Shown: positions 11,792 to 27,449 of the stretch, piece after piece
Position numbering within the stretch: the stretch's first letter is position 1
Layout: each line of letters opens with the position of its first letter
Assembly (NCBI GenBank): GCA_907163375.1
Contig: CAJQUW010005784.1
Coordinates: 1-64,000, forward strand
Source: Prostheceraeus crozeri
Taxonomy: Eukaryota; Platyhelminthes; Polycladida; Euryleptidae
Reading direction: 5' to 3'
DNA: 64,000 nucleotides
The notes under the pieces: model-generated
What the model saw: only the letters and a program-made list of their open reading frames with translations
Told to the model about the DNA's origin: nothing
The model's database searches: none
Position numbers and translations under genes: made by a program

Positions 11792-13362
11792 ATCCAAGCA
11801 GTATGGGCGACAATTTGTGTTTTGTGAAATTGATCAGTATTTAGCTTGCTGAAAAAATGCCAATCATGGAAGCACATTTCGATCACCCCTATGCATAGAA
11901 GGATTTACGCACTAGTGCCTAATCGGAGATTACTCATTCCAATTAAGTTACCAGTTACCTTGTACGACTATTGAAATAAGTATATTCGTTACTATGAATT
12001 CAATAGACTGCAATTCATATAATTGTTTTCGATACCACAAGAAATCATAACAATGTGCATGCAGCTTTAAGTAGAATACAAAATGCACATTTCGATTTTT
12101 TGTTTTATCATTCCATAAAGCCATACGAATTAAGAAATGAACAATTCCATAAATAACGCACGGGCGTTCTGACACATAGTCGTCATTTCTCATCATGACT
12201 TTATCCATGAAAATTGCACCATACCATGCCAAATTAGTCTGAAATATTAATCACTTTTCAAATATTCAAAAGTGCTCCCTCTTTCGACGCTAGAGGTCAA
12301 AAGGTCACTGTAAAGCACGGACCACGCAATATGGAAATTTGCGGAAAACCTGGTATTCCACAGATGTTATGATGAAGAAGGAAAGCCTACTTACATGCAC
12401 CTACTCTGTCCATGTCCGATGTCCAACCTGCTCGCGTTCAAATTTCAGGAAATCCGAAATTTACTTGACCCTCTGAACAAATTCACTTGAATCTTGCATT
12501 TTTCTGCTCAACGACCCATGCTTTCTTGTGTTCTCACTTCATCACTAACACAACTTCTTGTTCTAAGTCGACTTATTTTCATTTACATTGAAAATTAACG
12601 ACAAGATATCGTGCTATTTCACAGCGTATGAGAATCTGTAGAGAATACCGCATGTTTATGAGCTTAAATCTACCGTCATCTAGTAAAACTCAAGCTAGAA
12701 ACTGAAACTTCCAACGTATATATCATTGATCCTTGGGCAAAAAGCACTAAAATTCATCTGAATTCAAAGTATGATTCCATTATAAAAGTCGTGGTGGATC
12801 GATATGATCGTTCGAAGTTCGAATCATCTGAATTCTAAAGAAAACATCTATCCTGATTAAAATACTCTTACCAGAAGGCAATCTGATTTTATGAAACGCG
12901 TATTTACGTAGTGTAACATGATAAAACGAATCTATGAACTTCCAGAAAAATATGAAAGCATGACGCCAGCGACCCCTGCAGCAATTAATATATTTCTTAG
13001 TTATTTCATAGCCTGCCTTAAACTAGGGCATTGATACATGACGTCTTCAAATTGATCCAAACACATGGAGTAGTTCTTCAATTCATTCAACTCCTTCTCC
13101 AACAGATCTTCGAGTTGAATATTTCTTGTCCACATTTGAGTCATAGAAAAATATTTTAATTAGAGATGACAAAGAATCAAACTGTTAAAGCGAGTGCTTT
13201 TCATTCAAACTAGCTTATGCAAATTGTTTTCATTAGAAAAACTCCCGAAAAAAACTCTACGATAAAAGATTGATAGGTGACTCATTTATTAACAGCTGTG
13301 TTGACTACTAAAGCTCCGTTGCCGCGTTGCCTACTTTGAACTCATGTCATGCAAGACGACAT
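11792..13362. other. Non-coding stretch, nothing recognised
   Basis: No supported gene or repeat; only short chance frames. Confidence 0.4.
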
Positions 13363-13401
13363 CAGGGAGTTCTAAAGAACTCTGTACTTTAGAACTCCCT
13401 G
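13363..13401. repeat. 15-bp-stem hairpin
   Basis: CAGGGAGTTCTAAAG (13363-13377) and its exact reverse complement (13387-13401) flank a 9-base loop. A small foldback with no adjacent gene. Confidence 0.8.
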
Positions 13402-15860
13402 TACCACATGTTTGGGCATTAAAGTTGCAATACCCACATATTTCTAGTCATTTGACAATTTTCAAAGCAGTTTTACAATCTCTGATTTTCTTTTGATAAG
13501 AAAATGCTTCCTTCCATATTTATCTTCAAACTACTCGCGGGGTAGAGTTCTTCCTCTTCTTTGCCTGAAAACATGTTTCAACTCTTCGTGTCATTACATT
13601 GATTAGGTTCAAATATATTTCATTCAAATGATTTCCCCTAATCATAATGAGAGCTTACCTTGCTATTAGACCTACCGAAGAATTGCTTCATGATGTTCTG
13701 CTGAAAGTTCTCCATAGATAGTATGTCCGCAGACTTTTACGGACTTTTAAAGTTGAGTCCGAAAAGAACTCAGTAAACCTAAATTGTCTGCAAGTCTATC
13801 ATTCCCCCTGTCTTAGTGTGCGAGTCATCCGTGACACCATTCTTCGCACATTTCACTTGGAGTTCTGAAGATGTTCTCGGAATCAATTTCGATAAACGGA
13901 ATTTGACCATCTCGCTCTGATCATTTCCGTAATCATCCGCAGTTGCAGCGGTGGTCATGAAACTAGCCTGTCTCTCATCGTCTCATTATAATACGACTGA
14001 CAAGCGTGGCTCATTTCAAGTAGAACAGCAACTTCACTGTGACATATTATTTTAGCATTTTCTAACGGGTGGCGACTTGTACTCAGCGTATCCAATTGAG
14101 CATGCCTATCACACGCACCGAGGAGTCAAGTTTATGATTAAAACATACGAATGTGAAGATAATTCTCAAAAATTGATGATACTGATATGTAGGCCGGACC
14201 ACATGCCACGATCAATTTTATCAATCGATTTCGTATTGAAATCTCAATGACACTAAAGCGGACAATGGGACGTTGCACTGAAAGATAAACAGGATGCTGA
14301 ACTGTGTCAAACGTCTAATTTGATGTCAAAGTCATGATAACGCCACGCCAGTAAAGAGATTATGACACGGAATACCAGCAATCATGAATGAAGCATATAT
14401 TTCGATAATTAATTCTTGAAAAAACAATATCAGAGAAATTCAATTGCAGTTCGAAGCTCATTTTTGCGGTTTTTTTCACGACCATTTGCGTTACTGCTGT
14501 CACGGTATCACGCATCTGTCAGAGATACTATTCCAACCAAAAATCAGAAGGAAACCTTCAGACATGCTTAATAGCTGTTAGAACACACACAAACAATATG
14601 CAACAAATGAATTCCAAGCTGAACACTGACATATTGAAAAGGCTACCAGACCTAGCCTGACATCCCTCACATTGATACCGGTACACCACCTGGACTCTCT
14701 ACACAGAGCGTTCAGATTCTTCGCGCAACAGGCGCATCTCTTTTTAGAATTCCTGAAAACGAGCGCCGAAGTCAGGACCAGGCACGACAGATTCGAGGTT
14801 GACAACGCGCCTGCAGTACATACGTAGATATACTATAAGACTTTCTAAAAAAGATAACCAGTTCGTTGAGGCTGGCCAACTGACGCCTGTCTCTCACTTC
14901 TCAATATCATCCCATGTACAGATTCCAGCTCCGATTACAATTTGAATTTACTAACCACAACCTCTGCCTTGGATGCTATAGAGAATTAAAACGTGTTTTG
15001 ACAATCGTTTCGAAAGCAGTGGACACCGGTATGGGGCTTGAAAAGCATCCTTCATATTACAATCATTTGAAAATACACAACATATAAAAAATTGCAATAT
15101 GAATAGAATTCTAAAGAAGGCAAAAATGCTACAGTGCTGAAGTGGTGTCAAAATGCAAACCTACACCATGTTCATCAGTGAATCACTCAAATCGACAAAA
15201 AATACATGAACATCTGGTACCTAAAAGTATTTAGTTTCATTGAATCCAACAGCAATATTCGTTATGTCAGGGAATTTATCGAAACTCAACTTTCCCCTTG
15301 ACGCGGCTTGCTCCGATGTGTATTCGTGCAATTTACTGCGGCACAGTAGGGCATGCTTTTGAACGATGACAGTCAACTGGGTTGAAAAGACTATCTAAGA
15401 CCAAGCGTTTCTTGGTAAAACCTAAAATACAAACAGCTTGCAAGTAATTGATATTTATCAAGTGATACTTATCATTGCTTTGAGAATAAAAAATCTAATT
15501 TTGTTATTTGGGAAAACTTCGCAATTACCTTGAAAAAAGAATTCATTAATATATTTTATAATTTGATACTTTATATCATTAAATATCTGTCCTATTTTAT
15601 TGTCAACGGCCTCCAAGCTTTTGAGGTGTGACTAACTAAAAATAATCGTTAATTGGCTGCCAAAGACTGCAACACTGCGACCGAAGTGATAACACGTGGA
15701 ATTCTAATTATTCCGCAAATTTAAAAAGAAGGTTACTACTCATCGAAGATGGCTGACCGTATTTTTTTGATACACTCTAACAAAAATGATTTCCATTTTT
15801 TTAACATGTGTTCAATGGGGAGTTTGCTAACTGTTGTTGTCAATGGGGAGTTTGCTCAAT
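13402..15860. other. Non-coding stretch, nothing recognised
   Basis: No supported gene; only short chance frames on both strands. Confidence 0.4.
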
Positions 15861-15866
15861 GGGGGG

Positions 15867-16222
15867 GGTGCTAACTTCACATCACCGCCATTTTGTGGCT
15901 TCGGGGACAAATTTCTCAGCAAGTGCGGGGATTTAGGTGCTGAAACTTGCTGGCACAATGTTTTTCATGGTCTTCTATCTGTTGTGCGTGTTTCGTATGT
16001 TTTGATTGTGTATTTTGGAAAAAAGTTTTAGTGGCGGTGCTAACTTCACATCACCGCCATGTCGAACTTTCGAGCAGCGATTTTTCCTAAACTAGAGGGA
16101 ATTCTTTCAAAATAATGGGTGGCACATGCTGGCACACTCCATCTAGATCGATTCTGACCGTTGGTTTGACTGGCACATTCCATTTTCAAGATGGCGTTGC
16201 TGAGTGGCGGTGCTAACTTCAC
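15867..16222 (+). repeat. Three copies of a GGTGCTAACTTCAC motif, two in a small inverted repeat
   Basis: GGTGCTAACTTCAC occurs at about 15868, 16036 and 16209. In the first two copies it continues into ATCACCGCCA, and in the second it is preceded by TGGC, so the outer TGGCGGTG and CACCGCCA form an 8-bp stem around it. The copies are about 170 bases apart. They could be the ends of a short transposable fragment. Confidence 0.6.
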
Positions 16223-16498
16223 ACACGTTAGTGAATGGGTGATGGATGACATGCGGGTGCATGTTTTTAGCTAGTGTTGTGTGTTGCAACTTACTATATG
16301 GTTGCAGTCTCTATAATATCTTCTCCATCAGTGGCACAGCATGTACTATAATGTGTGTATATTTTGTTTGTAACCGTGCAATGATATGATAATTTAATTT
16401 CATCAGCTGATAAACAGCTGTTCTTCAGGTTTCAGCAGTCTCGTCATAGCAAGAATCAATTTCTTCAATCCCTTCTCGAGTAGGAGGTACTACACATT

Positions 16499-19400
16499 AT
16501 GGGTGTGAAGAAGCTTGGTAAGCAGACCAGACAGTCAAAGTTTGTGTGTGGAGATGAAATGACAAAGCCAATGCTGACGAGATCTCGTTCAACAATCAAA
16601 AGATTTTCTCTTAAAAGTGCAGAAACAGTGAATGTGCCGAGTCAACCGGCGCCTCAGCAATCAGTAATGGATGAAGTAAGTTACAAGCACAATTGCTACC
16701 GCATGCATAACACTAAACATTAGCATTTATTGCATTATACTGTTTATATTTATTATACTTGACCTTCAATTGAAAATTATCTGTCAGTGCATTTTACCTC
16801 TGTTCTTTATTGATATTGTGTGACATATTTTTTGGAATACAACAATGTTTGTTGATATTCTAATTAATTACAAATTAGGTGCATTTTCATTTTAAAGTCA
16901 TGTATTTTCTTTTTCTACAATTAAATGATTTTCGCTTTAAAGTGCAGAAGCCGTGAATGTGGCAAATCAACCGGCGCCACAGCAATCAGTAATGGATCAG
17001 GTAAGCAAAAAAACGGACACCGCAGGGACACACCACTCTTTAGTATTTATTGAAGTGCTGCTTATATTGACAACTAATTATGATTGCGTTATTTGTGGCC
17101 ATTGCTTGACATGTCTGGAATTTTGGAATGCTGCTATCGCTTTTCAGGTTTAACAGAAGCTCAAAATATATATATCTCCTTCTTTACTGTGTTGCTATTG
17201 GGATACAGCTAGTAATGTGCCGGTGTTACTGACAGGATGAAAGGTTCCCATCGTACACGCTGTAGACCAGTGACTGTACAGAAAAATATGTAATATCTTC
17301 CCAGTTTAGTTTTAAAAAGCAGCTGTCTTCTGATGAACGATCAAAGATTAAGCTGACATTTTCTCGCCAAAACCAAAGTACCTAGCCCCTAGGGAGTAGT
17401 AATCTTCACGTATGCTTACATGAATGCTTGGTGTCGATAACCCATCGTTTCTGTAGACATACCGTAGTCTTAACATTAGGTATGATTCTATCTATTTGGC
17501 TACCTTGCTGTTCTCTGCTGAGAATGTTAAACACGCCCATGAAGTGCAATGATTTGTCAATTACGTTTTACACTCTGCCCATTATTTCTCTTATCTTCAG
17601 AAATGACTCTGTTGCATAAGTATTTACATTTTTTGGAAACTCTATCACCTATTTTTCAGCTATGTTTCATCATTCTCTTAATCAAATCATCAATTTGAAA
17701 TAGAAGTTAGAAAACCAAGTATTCGATGTTTTTTGAAAATTTCTTCATTGCTTTGTGCCTTGATACTTTGATTTAAATGTACCAAATGTACAGTTGATCT
17801 ACCCATTAATCTGTCCATTAAGTCTACCAAATGGACACTCCTGCTCTTCGTAAATTACTAACACAACAGTGATGTCATATGATAGTTAGGCTTCCATCAG
17901 GGTGAGTAGTAGTAGATGTAGATGTATATTTGTCATAATGATGAGCAGCTTTACAAGTACAACTATGCTGCAGACAGGTTTTATGCATAAATCAATTCAT
18001 TCGAAAAGCACGGCACGAAATTCCATTAAAGAGAAAAATGTTACAGAATAAAGGAAAAAAGAACACAGTCATTGCTAAACAATATGTAATCACAATCGAT
18101 TACAAAGAGATGCAAAACGGCAAGAAAGATCTCTGACGATTTAGTGTTCTTGAAAATGGCACAGCAAGCTTCCTAGATCGTGGCACGGTACGGGGAAGAA
18201 GTGTAGCGTGCACATTACTTGGATCAGACAGTTCATGAAATAATTTTAGACTTGTCGTATGTCTACGAAGGTTCAGAGGCGTAAACGCTGAGCATTGACA
18301 TCCTTCTTCACAGATAATGCGATGAGTTCTACGGCGTATTTTTTCAATCTTGTCTGAGTTTTGATTGCTCATGCCAATAAGAAGTGGTACGTTGTTCTCC
18401 AGAATCGATAAGATAATTTAATTATATTGCAGGGCAAAATCTCTCGTTGAGATATGATTCTTGATACGCTTGATGAGGTAGAATCGCTGGCTTGCTGTTC
18501 TACAAATGTACTTCACGTGATCATCCCAGGTCATTATTTCGCTGTAAATTACCCCGAGGATTCTTAATTGCTTTTCGAATCGAATGCTTCGAGGGCTTTG
18601 TAATTTTGCATTTGACTTCCTCAGTAACATGGACTTTGTTTTAGTTTGATTTAACAGCAGTCCATGTGTTGTAGACCAATTATCCATATGCTGCATTTCT
18701 TCATACAGTTTGCCTTCAACACAGCTATTCTGAAAGAGTTGCACCACGACGATGACATCATCAGCATATTTTGATAAGAGGGTCTCATTCTTGTGAGATT
18801 TCAGAGAGCTCATATGGAGACAGAACAGGAACAGGGATAATTTAACCCCTGCGGCACACCTGAATTAACTGGAGTCATAGCACTGACGATACCATTTCTC
18901 AATTTCACTCGCTGTTGCCGCTCCCTCAAGTAACTGAAGCACCAGATAATGAAGTCTCGAGGCAATGTAGAATCCATTAATGATCTACACAAACTGTGAT
19001 GGTAAAGACGGTCAAACGCCGTTGAGATGTCAAGAGAAATCACTAAGGCTCCTTTCGTTACTTCCTGATCTAAGACAGATGTAATAAAGTCATGCACTCT
19101 TATATGGGCATGAGCCGTAGAGTGATTTGTTCGAAACGCAAATTGTTCAGCTCTATAATTTTCAACGAGAGTGGCTTTGACACTGTCAATGACATACTGT
19201 TCTAAGATTTTGGCAAACACCGGTAAGACAGATATATGTCTGTAATCATTCATATCAGGATTACTCTTCTTCGGTATTGGTGTCACATTCGCAATTCTCC
19301 ATTGTTGTGGTATTATCTTATCCTTTATAGACAAGCAAATGAAATGGGTTAATGGCCCAACCAACTCATGGTGTCCTTCTTTTGCAAGGCGAGGAGGAAT

Positions 19401-22400
19401 ACCGTCATGCCCAACAGATTTTCTAGGATTTAAATGCTTCAGATATGTCAGGGTTTGAAATATATTCACATCTATATTCCGGTCTAGGTTCGAAATACTG
19501 TTGTTGCAAATATTCGAAAAATACTGTTGCAAATAATTTAGAAAAGATACAATTGAACTCTCGCGGTAATCATACACTGTTGATAGAAATGTTTTGTTCA
19601 TTTTAGCATTTTAGCTTGGAGTAACGAAAACAGTACTATGATCGGATTTGCCTATCTGTGGGCCGATAGTCACATACTGGAACTCTAAATCACAAAATAC
19701 ATCGATTGCAACGACTTACTAATTACAACCTTATCTAAAATAGAATCCTTGTGAGTAGGGGAGCAAGCAATTTGAACTGAATCGAGAGAGTCCTCTGTTT
19801 CGGCCGTCGCAAGTTTATTAAAATCCCCGGCTATTACATAATTATCACAACATGAAGAATCACATACTGATGCAACGAATGAGTTGACTCGTCCAAGTTG
19901 GAATGCAAGAATGTTTGGAGGAACATATGAAATAACGAAAAGAATATGCTGTCATATACTGAGAGATAGATTACGAGGGAATCGAAGAAGTTAGGGGCAG
20001 TTGAATCGCAGTTGAGTCGTATAGTGCTGCTTTTCGTGTTGTAAGCGGACTTGTGTCTTAATCTTGGAAGATGTTGGCATGATCCTGTTAATTCGACGAG
20101 ATTAGTTATTTTGACCATTAGATCGAATTTCTCTTGAACTGACATCTCTCGCTCTTGTTGTCATCTTGTGGAAGGTTGTGGAAGGTTAATAGCCAGTCTG
20201 TAGCTATCTGTCTCAGCCTTTTTCGGCACGAGACAAGCACAAAGTTATGTTTACAACCGTTCAAAGATGTGCTTATCACAGTTCTGTGAAATTCTGGCAA
20301 ATATATCAAGGCTGCAGCGGCACGGTTACAGCGGCAAGATGTGTTCACGTGCATTATTACTCTGTAGAAAAAATATATTTTGTAGATAAACCGATCCAAC
20401 AGTCCATGTCAATAGGCTGCTAGCCAGCATTGAGTGCCTGGTTACTTTTGACTCACCCTGTATTTGGCTTGATATGAAGTTCAGTTTATTCATGTTTTAT
20501 GTTGGTACATTAATCACTACATCCTATTATGAGGCAACTATTATTTTAGTGCTATGCGGCTATTCGATAGTATAAAAACTGAAACATGCAGTGCGCATTC
20601 CGCTGTGTTCGTCAGCACAAAGATATTCTGTGTATCATCATAACTATTTTTTGATAAAGAACATTTATTTTGTAGCAGTGCACGTCAAATAATCTAACTA
20701 AATCTAGAGTTTGAGTTCACTGATGCCCATGAATGTCCTTAACAATTACTGTAGATGAGAAACTAATTACGATTATTACAATACAGAAAGGAAGATAAAG
20801 GAAGCTAGTGAATTATCTATATTATATTTTTTATTATTGTTCCGCTAAAAATGAGTCAAGCGTGAAAACAGTGATTCTTGATATGATATCCTGCAATGAA
20901 ATGTTACTAGATCGCTGTTAGCGATATACGGTGACTTATCGTGAAATTTCACAAAACAAATAAAATTATTAGAGGAAATGGTTATAAACATGGCGATGGC
21001 AAAGCATGCGTCCATCCTGGGAAAAACCAGCCTATGTTTGGGAGGAATGCTCTACAAATCCATCTAAAATTGGTAAAAATGTTTGCAGGTTGCATACATA
21101 CCTCGATCAGCTCCCTACCAAAGTCAGTGAGCATCTTGAATCTTGATCGAACTCGAGATGAAAGTTTTTGATGAGTCTGTCCTCGCAAAATTGATAACAG
21201 GGTTTCAAGTGCACCTACTTTTCTTACTTTATTCTACTTTTTCCTGCTTTTCCTCGAAATACCTACTTTTTCCTACATTTTGGACATTCTTCAATTAGTG
21301 TAAATTTTGATAATGAATTAAACGAATAACTAGAAAACGTTTGAAAAACGAAAATGCAAAATATCGAAAATATCAAGCAACCCACCATCATCAAAGTACT
21401 CATATAATCATCCTCAATCCCATTCAGAGTCCCATCAGAGTCATGAACTTTGCAACGAGGTACGTAGTGATACGACACCAATACGCATTGACTAGTGTGA
21501 AAAATCTATAATTCAGAACATTTTATAGTTAGTCGTTTTTGAATGATTATTGTGCGTTAGCGTGATGCTCAGGACTCTCTATTTTCCACTTTCGACGAAA
21601 AGTAAGATATAAGCGAATCAGGAGTTGCATTCACATCGATGTTCGACGAAGCCGAAAATTCGCAAAACCGGAAGCTTTGCTTGTCAGATATTGGTCTGAA
21701 AAAACGGGTCAAATTCAAGTTCGTTTTTTGAAGGCACTGATGTTCGGTCATGCCAAAGGTGACCAGGGTTCTGAAGCCATTATCCAGAGTTTGAGTGAAG
21801 TAGGATTCGAACTGCCTCTAAACAGCTCATCAGTTTAGGCTCAGATGGTCCAAACGTCAACAAATCCATTTTGGAACAAGGTCAACGATCACAAGAGCGA
21901 GATTGGTCTGAGAGCTCTTGCATCATCCATACCCTGCATTCTTCGTATTATTCCAGGGTTCCTACCCATCGGGAAATGTCAGGGAAATGGAATTTTTTCC
22001 CGACACCTGGAAAAGTCAAGTAAGTTTTAAAACAGGGTGAAATTTAACTAAAATGTCAGAGAATTATTTTATCCAAATAAATGTCAGGGAAAGATGTAGG
22101 CTGCTGTACAACTGCAGTTTTCTTCACTGAAAAATTGACTATCGATACTTTTAATAAGATGTTGGTTAGTTTTTAGGAAATTCTTCTCTACCCGATTCAA
22201 TAGAGTGTGTATGTTTCTAACTTATAATTTTCTCGCTTATTGATTATGATATCCAGTGTATTATATGCGCATTGAAATGACATGTATTCAGAGGTAGTTA
22301 TTAAAATATAAAATTACACGAGCAAAGCATGTTTGTTGTAAATTGTGATACCAATACAAATTTCAACAGTTATTTTTTCATTTTGATTTTTTTGTTCTTT

Positions 22401-25400
22401 AGAAGATGTGAAAGTAGCGGAAAGAGCTATATGACTATGGCCAGACATTGTGAAGCACGTTGATGCAGGCATGAAAATGCCTTTCAATGAAATTCCGTCA
22501 TGCACATCTTTCTAAGTAGTTTGCAATGACTTTTTACAATGACCTCTGTTGCTTCACGTTACCTGTTGCTCGGTTTGAGTTGTATTTTGACATTGCCTCT
22601 GAGCGACTTATGATGTGTGCGCTAGGACCTCTACAATCCGACCACCATGCAAGAGAAATCCAATGTTGATTGCCTCGCGAGAGGTTAGATGTCAAGTAGG
22701 CCTTGTATCAAATTCGATTGAATATTTCCTTATGCTTTAATTTCCAATTTATCAACACAGAGAAGTTTATCATCTTTCCTTTTTCTATCGTCAAAATTGT
22801 GATCAATTATTCAAATAATTGCGAAGATTTCTTACAATTATCTCATGTGTGATACTACATTCGCAATAGCCCATGAGTGCATGTACACTGTGAAAATGTG
22901 AACCCATTGGATTCCATGACAGTTGTTTAATTACGTCAACATACATGGACCGATTTTAATTATCAGGTGATATTCTTTATGTCTCAACCTGTAGGTAAAT
23001 TATGCTTGGTTGATACTTAGACTTTATCATTCTTCATCCTGTTAGTATCATCTTCCATTAAAAGTGAACTAACAGGTCTACATGGGCCGACATGAAATAT
23101 TTGCATTAAAGGTATCGGTCTGATTGCACATAAAAGTCAATTGCTGTGTCACCACAGTGTAGTATACGAGATTATACGCTTTTTTGTGCAGGCAACATGC
23201 ATAATCTCCAATCAGTGTTATTAATGTAAAAATCGGTTTCGGTTCCGTTTCTCCTCCTGAACCGGATCCGAATGTATCTAGTGACAGTCTTCCTCCCGGC
23301 TAACAGGGACACTTGTCTGTTGAACGAAATGCTCATGCAAATTAGTTAATGTTATTTGCATCTTATCTCTATCTTAAAAAAGCGATTCCTAAATCGGCAA
23401 TCGAGCTTAAATCTCATATAAAACCATCACAGTGTTGGATTATATAATTTCCCTTCCATAAATGTTTATTAAGGAGTATGGGAGCTGTGTAGAATAATAA
23501 AAACTTGCAATATTTTAAGAATTATATTCACACATGATTTTACAACTTTTTTATTGACATCTTATATAATCCTTTCATCGTCCTTCATTTAAATGCAGCA
23601 ATTTTTGAAGAATTCCTTGTTGATCGTTTTTAGGCATTGAATATCAGCTTCAGGAGAATAAGACTGGTTTCTAGAATAGTCATTCTTGCTGAGAGCAATT
23701 TCGGATAAAGAAGGCTGTCTTTCACCTCAATTTGATTATTCAGATATGCGAGTTTGTGCACAGTATAACTCAAATAGGGAATTTAGATAGCATATTTCAT
23801 TTTATCACGATGCGGAACACAATTTCAAGTTTTAGCTTCGAGATTTGATAATCAAAGAAAGCACAAGTGCAAAATATCATGATGTTAAAATGGCGCATGA
23901 TGAAGCAAACAAAAACACCTCATAGCAACCTACTAAACAAAACGTTCAATTAGAGAGATTGCTCAACGACATATTCGACAGTCTAGTGCCAATTTCCCAA
24001 GGCAAAATCAGCGGCCTCAATTCAGAGGATTAATTCTGTCAATCAAACGTGATCCTCTGCAGCAACTAGACGTTTGCTGTGATGACACAGTGATATACAC
24101 GGCCATCACGACTCATCAAAGGTCCAATTATACCGTTTTAGATATTGTGAGTTAGATGACTATTAGTCGGGATAATGATATTGTGACTTTAGAAGTTTTG
24201 AGGCCCTTCAGCCGTCTGTAAGATTGTGGCATCTATATGACTCCTTCTGTTTGTGTGAATTGCAATTGCGGGGCATGCTAGCGAAGTTCTCATGTGACGA
24301 CAGACTGAAAGACAGTAGTCAGGTCTCCAAGAGGGTAGATCCAGGACCAGCTCCTTCGCTCGGCCGATGGAGATCCCTAGATGTTCGAGGTCTTGTGCTA
24401 CATATGATGATAAGGGAATCCATTCCCCGACAGTCAGCGGTAACGGTAGTCAACCAGCCTACCATAGAGTGGAAGTGTTCCCAAGATGAATCAATCTAAG
24501 GGCGAAAGTAATTCGGTGTGGCATAGTACAAGAAGAAATTGTGCGCAGGAAGGCCTTCTGCAATGAAATTCAGTTTCATGTTTATCAATTAAAGGAATGT
24601 GTAAGTTCCACGTGTATGTACACATGATTTTTCGATAGTATTATTTTCTATTTTTAGATATTCAGCACACCTCTGAGCTGAAAGATGGCATTATAAATCA
24701 AACAAGAGTTCCCATGAAATAAATTCTTAATATGTCTACTGAGCATGTATCATGGTAACTGTATCTTGCTTGCTAATTGGCAGTAGTTCGCATCGAGCCT
24801 AGAGTAAGTAGTTTGAAAAAGGGGTCATTCGTGATTTTCCGGAAATGGCGTGTCGCCGGAATCTCATATATGTTGTACTTCCATGCTTCAAAATAGGAAC
24901 GACTTAACTTGAAGCGGTTTCTCCCATGAACAAAATTTCTACAGATTTTAATTCAGAAAATTTGACTTTCTAGATAACCATTTTTCCCAGAGAGCCAAAT
25001 CTCTCTCCGAAAAACCAAATTATTTTCAGATAACCAGTTTAATCTGCTGAAAAGCCAAATGCTTCCAGAAAACCTTTGAAAATCCGTTTATTTTGAATAG
25101 TATTGTTCAGTTTTCATGCTTGTCGAGATCGCTGTGCTTGTGAATTCATCTGGTGTCTTACTGGTCGACTAATCGACTTAAATGTATCATACAGAATCCA
25201 CCGTAGTCGACTACGGTAGTTTCTGTATGATACATTTGATCTCAAGAGTCATTGCGGGTTGTTTTAGCAAAATTTGTCGTGATATGGTTGTTGGATGTCA
25301 GACGAATACGTTTGACTTAACACGTGTCCAGTTTAAGATCTCACAATAAAGAAATTACCTGGATCATTCCGCTTTTCAGAAATGATTTTGATGACTCGGT

Positions 25401-27414
25401 CATTGACTTATTCTAAATGCCAGCTGTCATTGAAACTCGTGCTCATAAGCTCAATTTATGTCTTCTGTTTGTAATAGAAAGACTAGATACATAGGCTATC
25501 ATGAAGAGAAAGGCATTTTAACTTAGGTGATGGAGTGAATATCGATTATACTTGGAAAAGTATTCTTTTAGCTCTATGACTCGTAGATGTCAATGGTTGA
25601 AGTGCTAATCATTTCTTCTGTCGATAGCGGTTGATAGTATTGTTCTTGCTTTCATGTTGTCCCACTCTGTGTTCGAAGGCTTACAAGAGTTAATTTTTTT
25701 TACATCAACACAAATCGAGAAAAACTTGTCGAAGTACTTTGTATTTGCAGATTTTTCAACTGAAAGGATCGAAATTGAATTTTTATAGACATGGCCAACT
25801 CAAGGAAATCATGGAAGTTTCAATGATAGAGATCAATAATTATATCGTTGTGAACTTTTTGCTGAGTGATTTATGTTTCCTTGTTACATTTTTGGCTCGA
25901 TCAGTAGTTCCCCTCTCCTATACCGTACATACTATATAGCCGATCGCTATAAAATTTCATAGCTAATTACTCGACCATCTAAATCAAGTTTTTTAATTGG
26001 AACGGTAGTTTCGGAATAACAGAGGACTACGTAGACATACCAATTAAAGACTGTGTTGCAAAAAGCTCATGACGATCGATTTATGTAAACATTCTATGAG
26101 AAGGATGTCTGGCTTGGGGTTATTTAAAATTATAGGCCGATTACAGCTTGCTCGTAGAAATTCTACATGCCGGTGCATTCAAAAATTCTCTAATTCTGAA
26201 ACTGCCCCTCCAATTCAAATGAAGTGGATTGTAGTGGATCAAAATTCTACTGGTTACACTCATAAAGGGCTGTAGGTTTCGCCTGCGGCGCTTATAAAAC
26301 ATCAAAGTTCTACTAATTGCACTCAGAAAGGGCTGTAGGTTTCGCTTGCGGAAAAATAAACATATATAATAAACATAAAAATTCCACTTGTTACACCAAA
26401 GGGTTGGAGATTTTGCCTGCGGTACTTTGCCTCAATATGGATGAGATCTAATTAATTATTATCTGTGGCCTTAATGCATTAATTATCAATGCTTTTATAG
26501 TCGCAGCATCGGGTATGTAGTGTATAGGAGCATAAAGATTTATAGCTATTTGAAAATGATATTTGGATTGCTTGTAGTCATATCAAAACTGAATGTGGGC
26601 CCCAGTAAAAGTAGCGCATGGGCCCACATAGAAGCGATCCTCCGGATTTTTTGTGACACCGCGTTCTCAATCCTGTAGATCCTCCTCAATACATGGGGCA
26701 TGCACAAAAGCAACGTGAACACACAAATTCAAGGCGTTGGCCAAGGTTCACAGTTGTTGGTTATGCCTGACATTACGTCTGTACTATCAGTTACTCTTGG
26801 TAAGAAACATAAATAATCTATGTATAGCAATTTGATTAAATGAATTAACTCATAAGTCCAGTCGAAAGGGTTAGTCTAGTAAAAAATGTCAGTAGACAAG
26901 ATACGGGACTTTTTGTGGTCGGTGGGAGGATTTCAAATTCAGCGATAATATGATGGCAATATAAATATCATGATATAGCATTTCTTCATTCCATTTTCTT
27001 AGTAAATCTACATTTAGCTTCGTCTTTGCATCGCTTTGCTCGCAGATTGACTGCTTATTTCTTCCTTAGTGTGAAGCATCGCATGCTTGATTGTGATTAG
27101 AAAATGGTAGATTTCCGAAACGAGAATAACATGGAAAGAAAGGGAAGTTTTCAAGTGAACGATCACTCACGTCAGGGATACTTTTCACTATATAGGTTTT
27201 GGAGAGTGGGTATTTCTCCTAGACTATCACAACCGTCATGTTTCTAAAATGTTCGAAGAAATATGAAAACGACTAAGATTGTAAGGAAAATTGTTGCTTA
27301 TTACTGCTTTGCCACTTCTGTTACTACTATCATTTGAAACAAAGTAATCCATATGTAAGGCCTAAATTTTAAATTGGAATGTAATGTAATCATTATTTTT
27401 TAACATCAGCTTTC

Positions 27415-27449
<35 letters not shown>

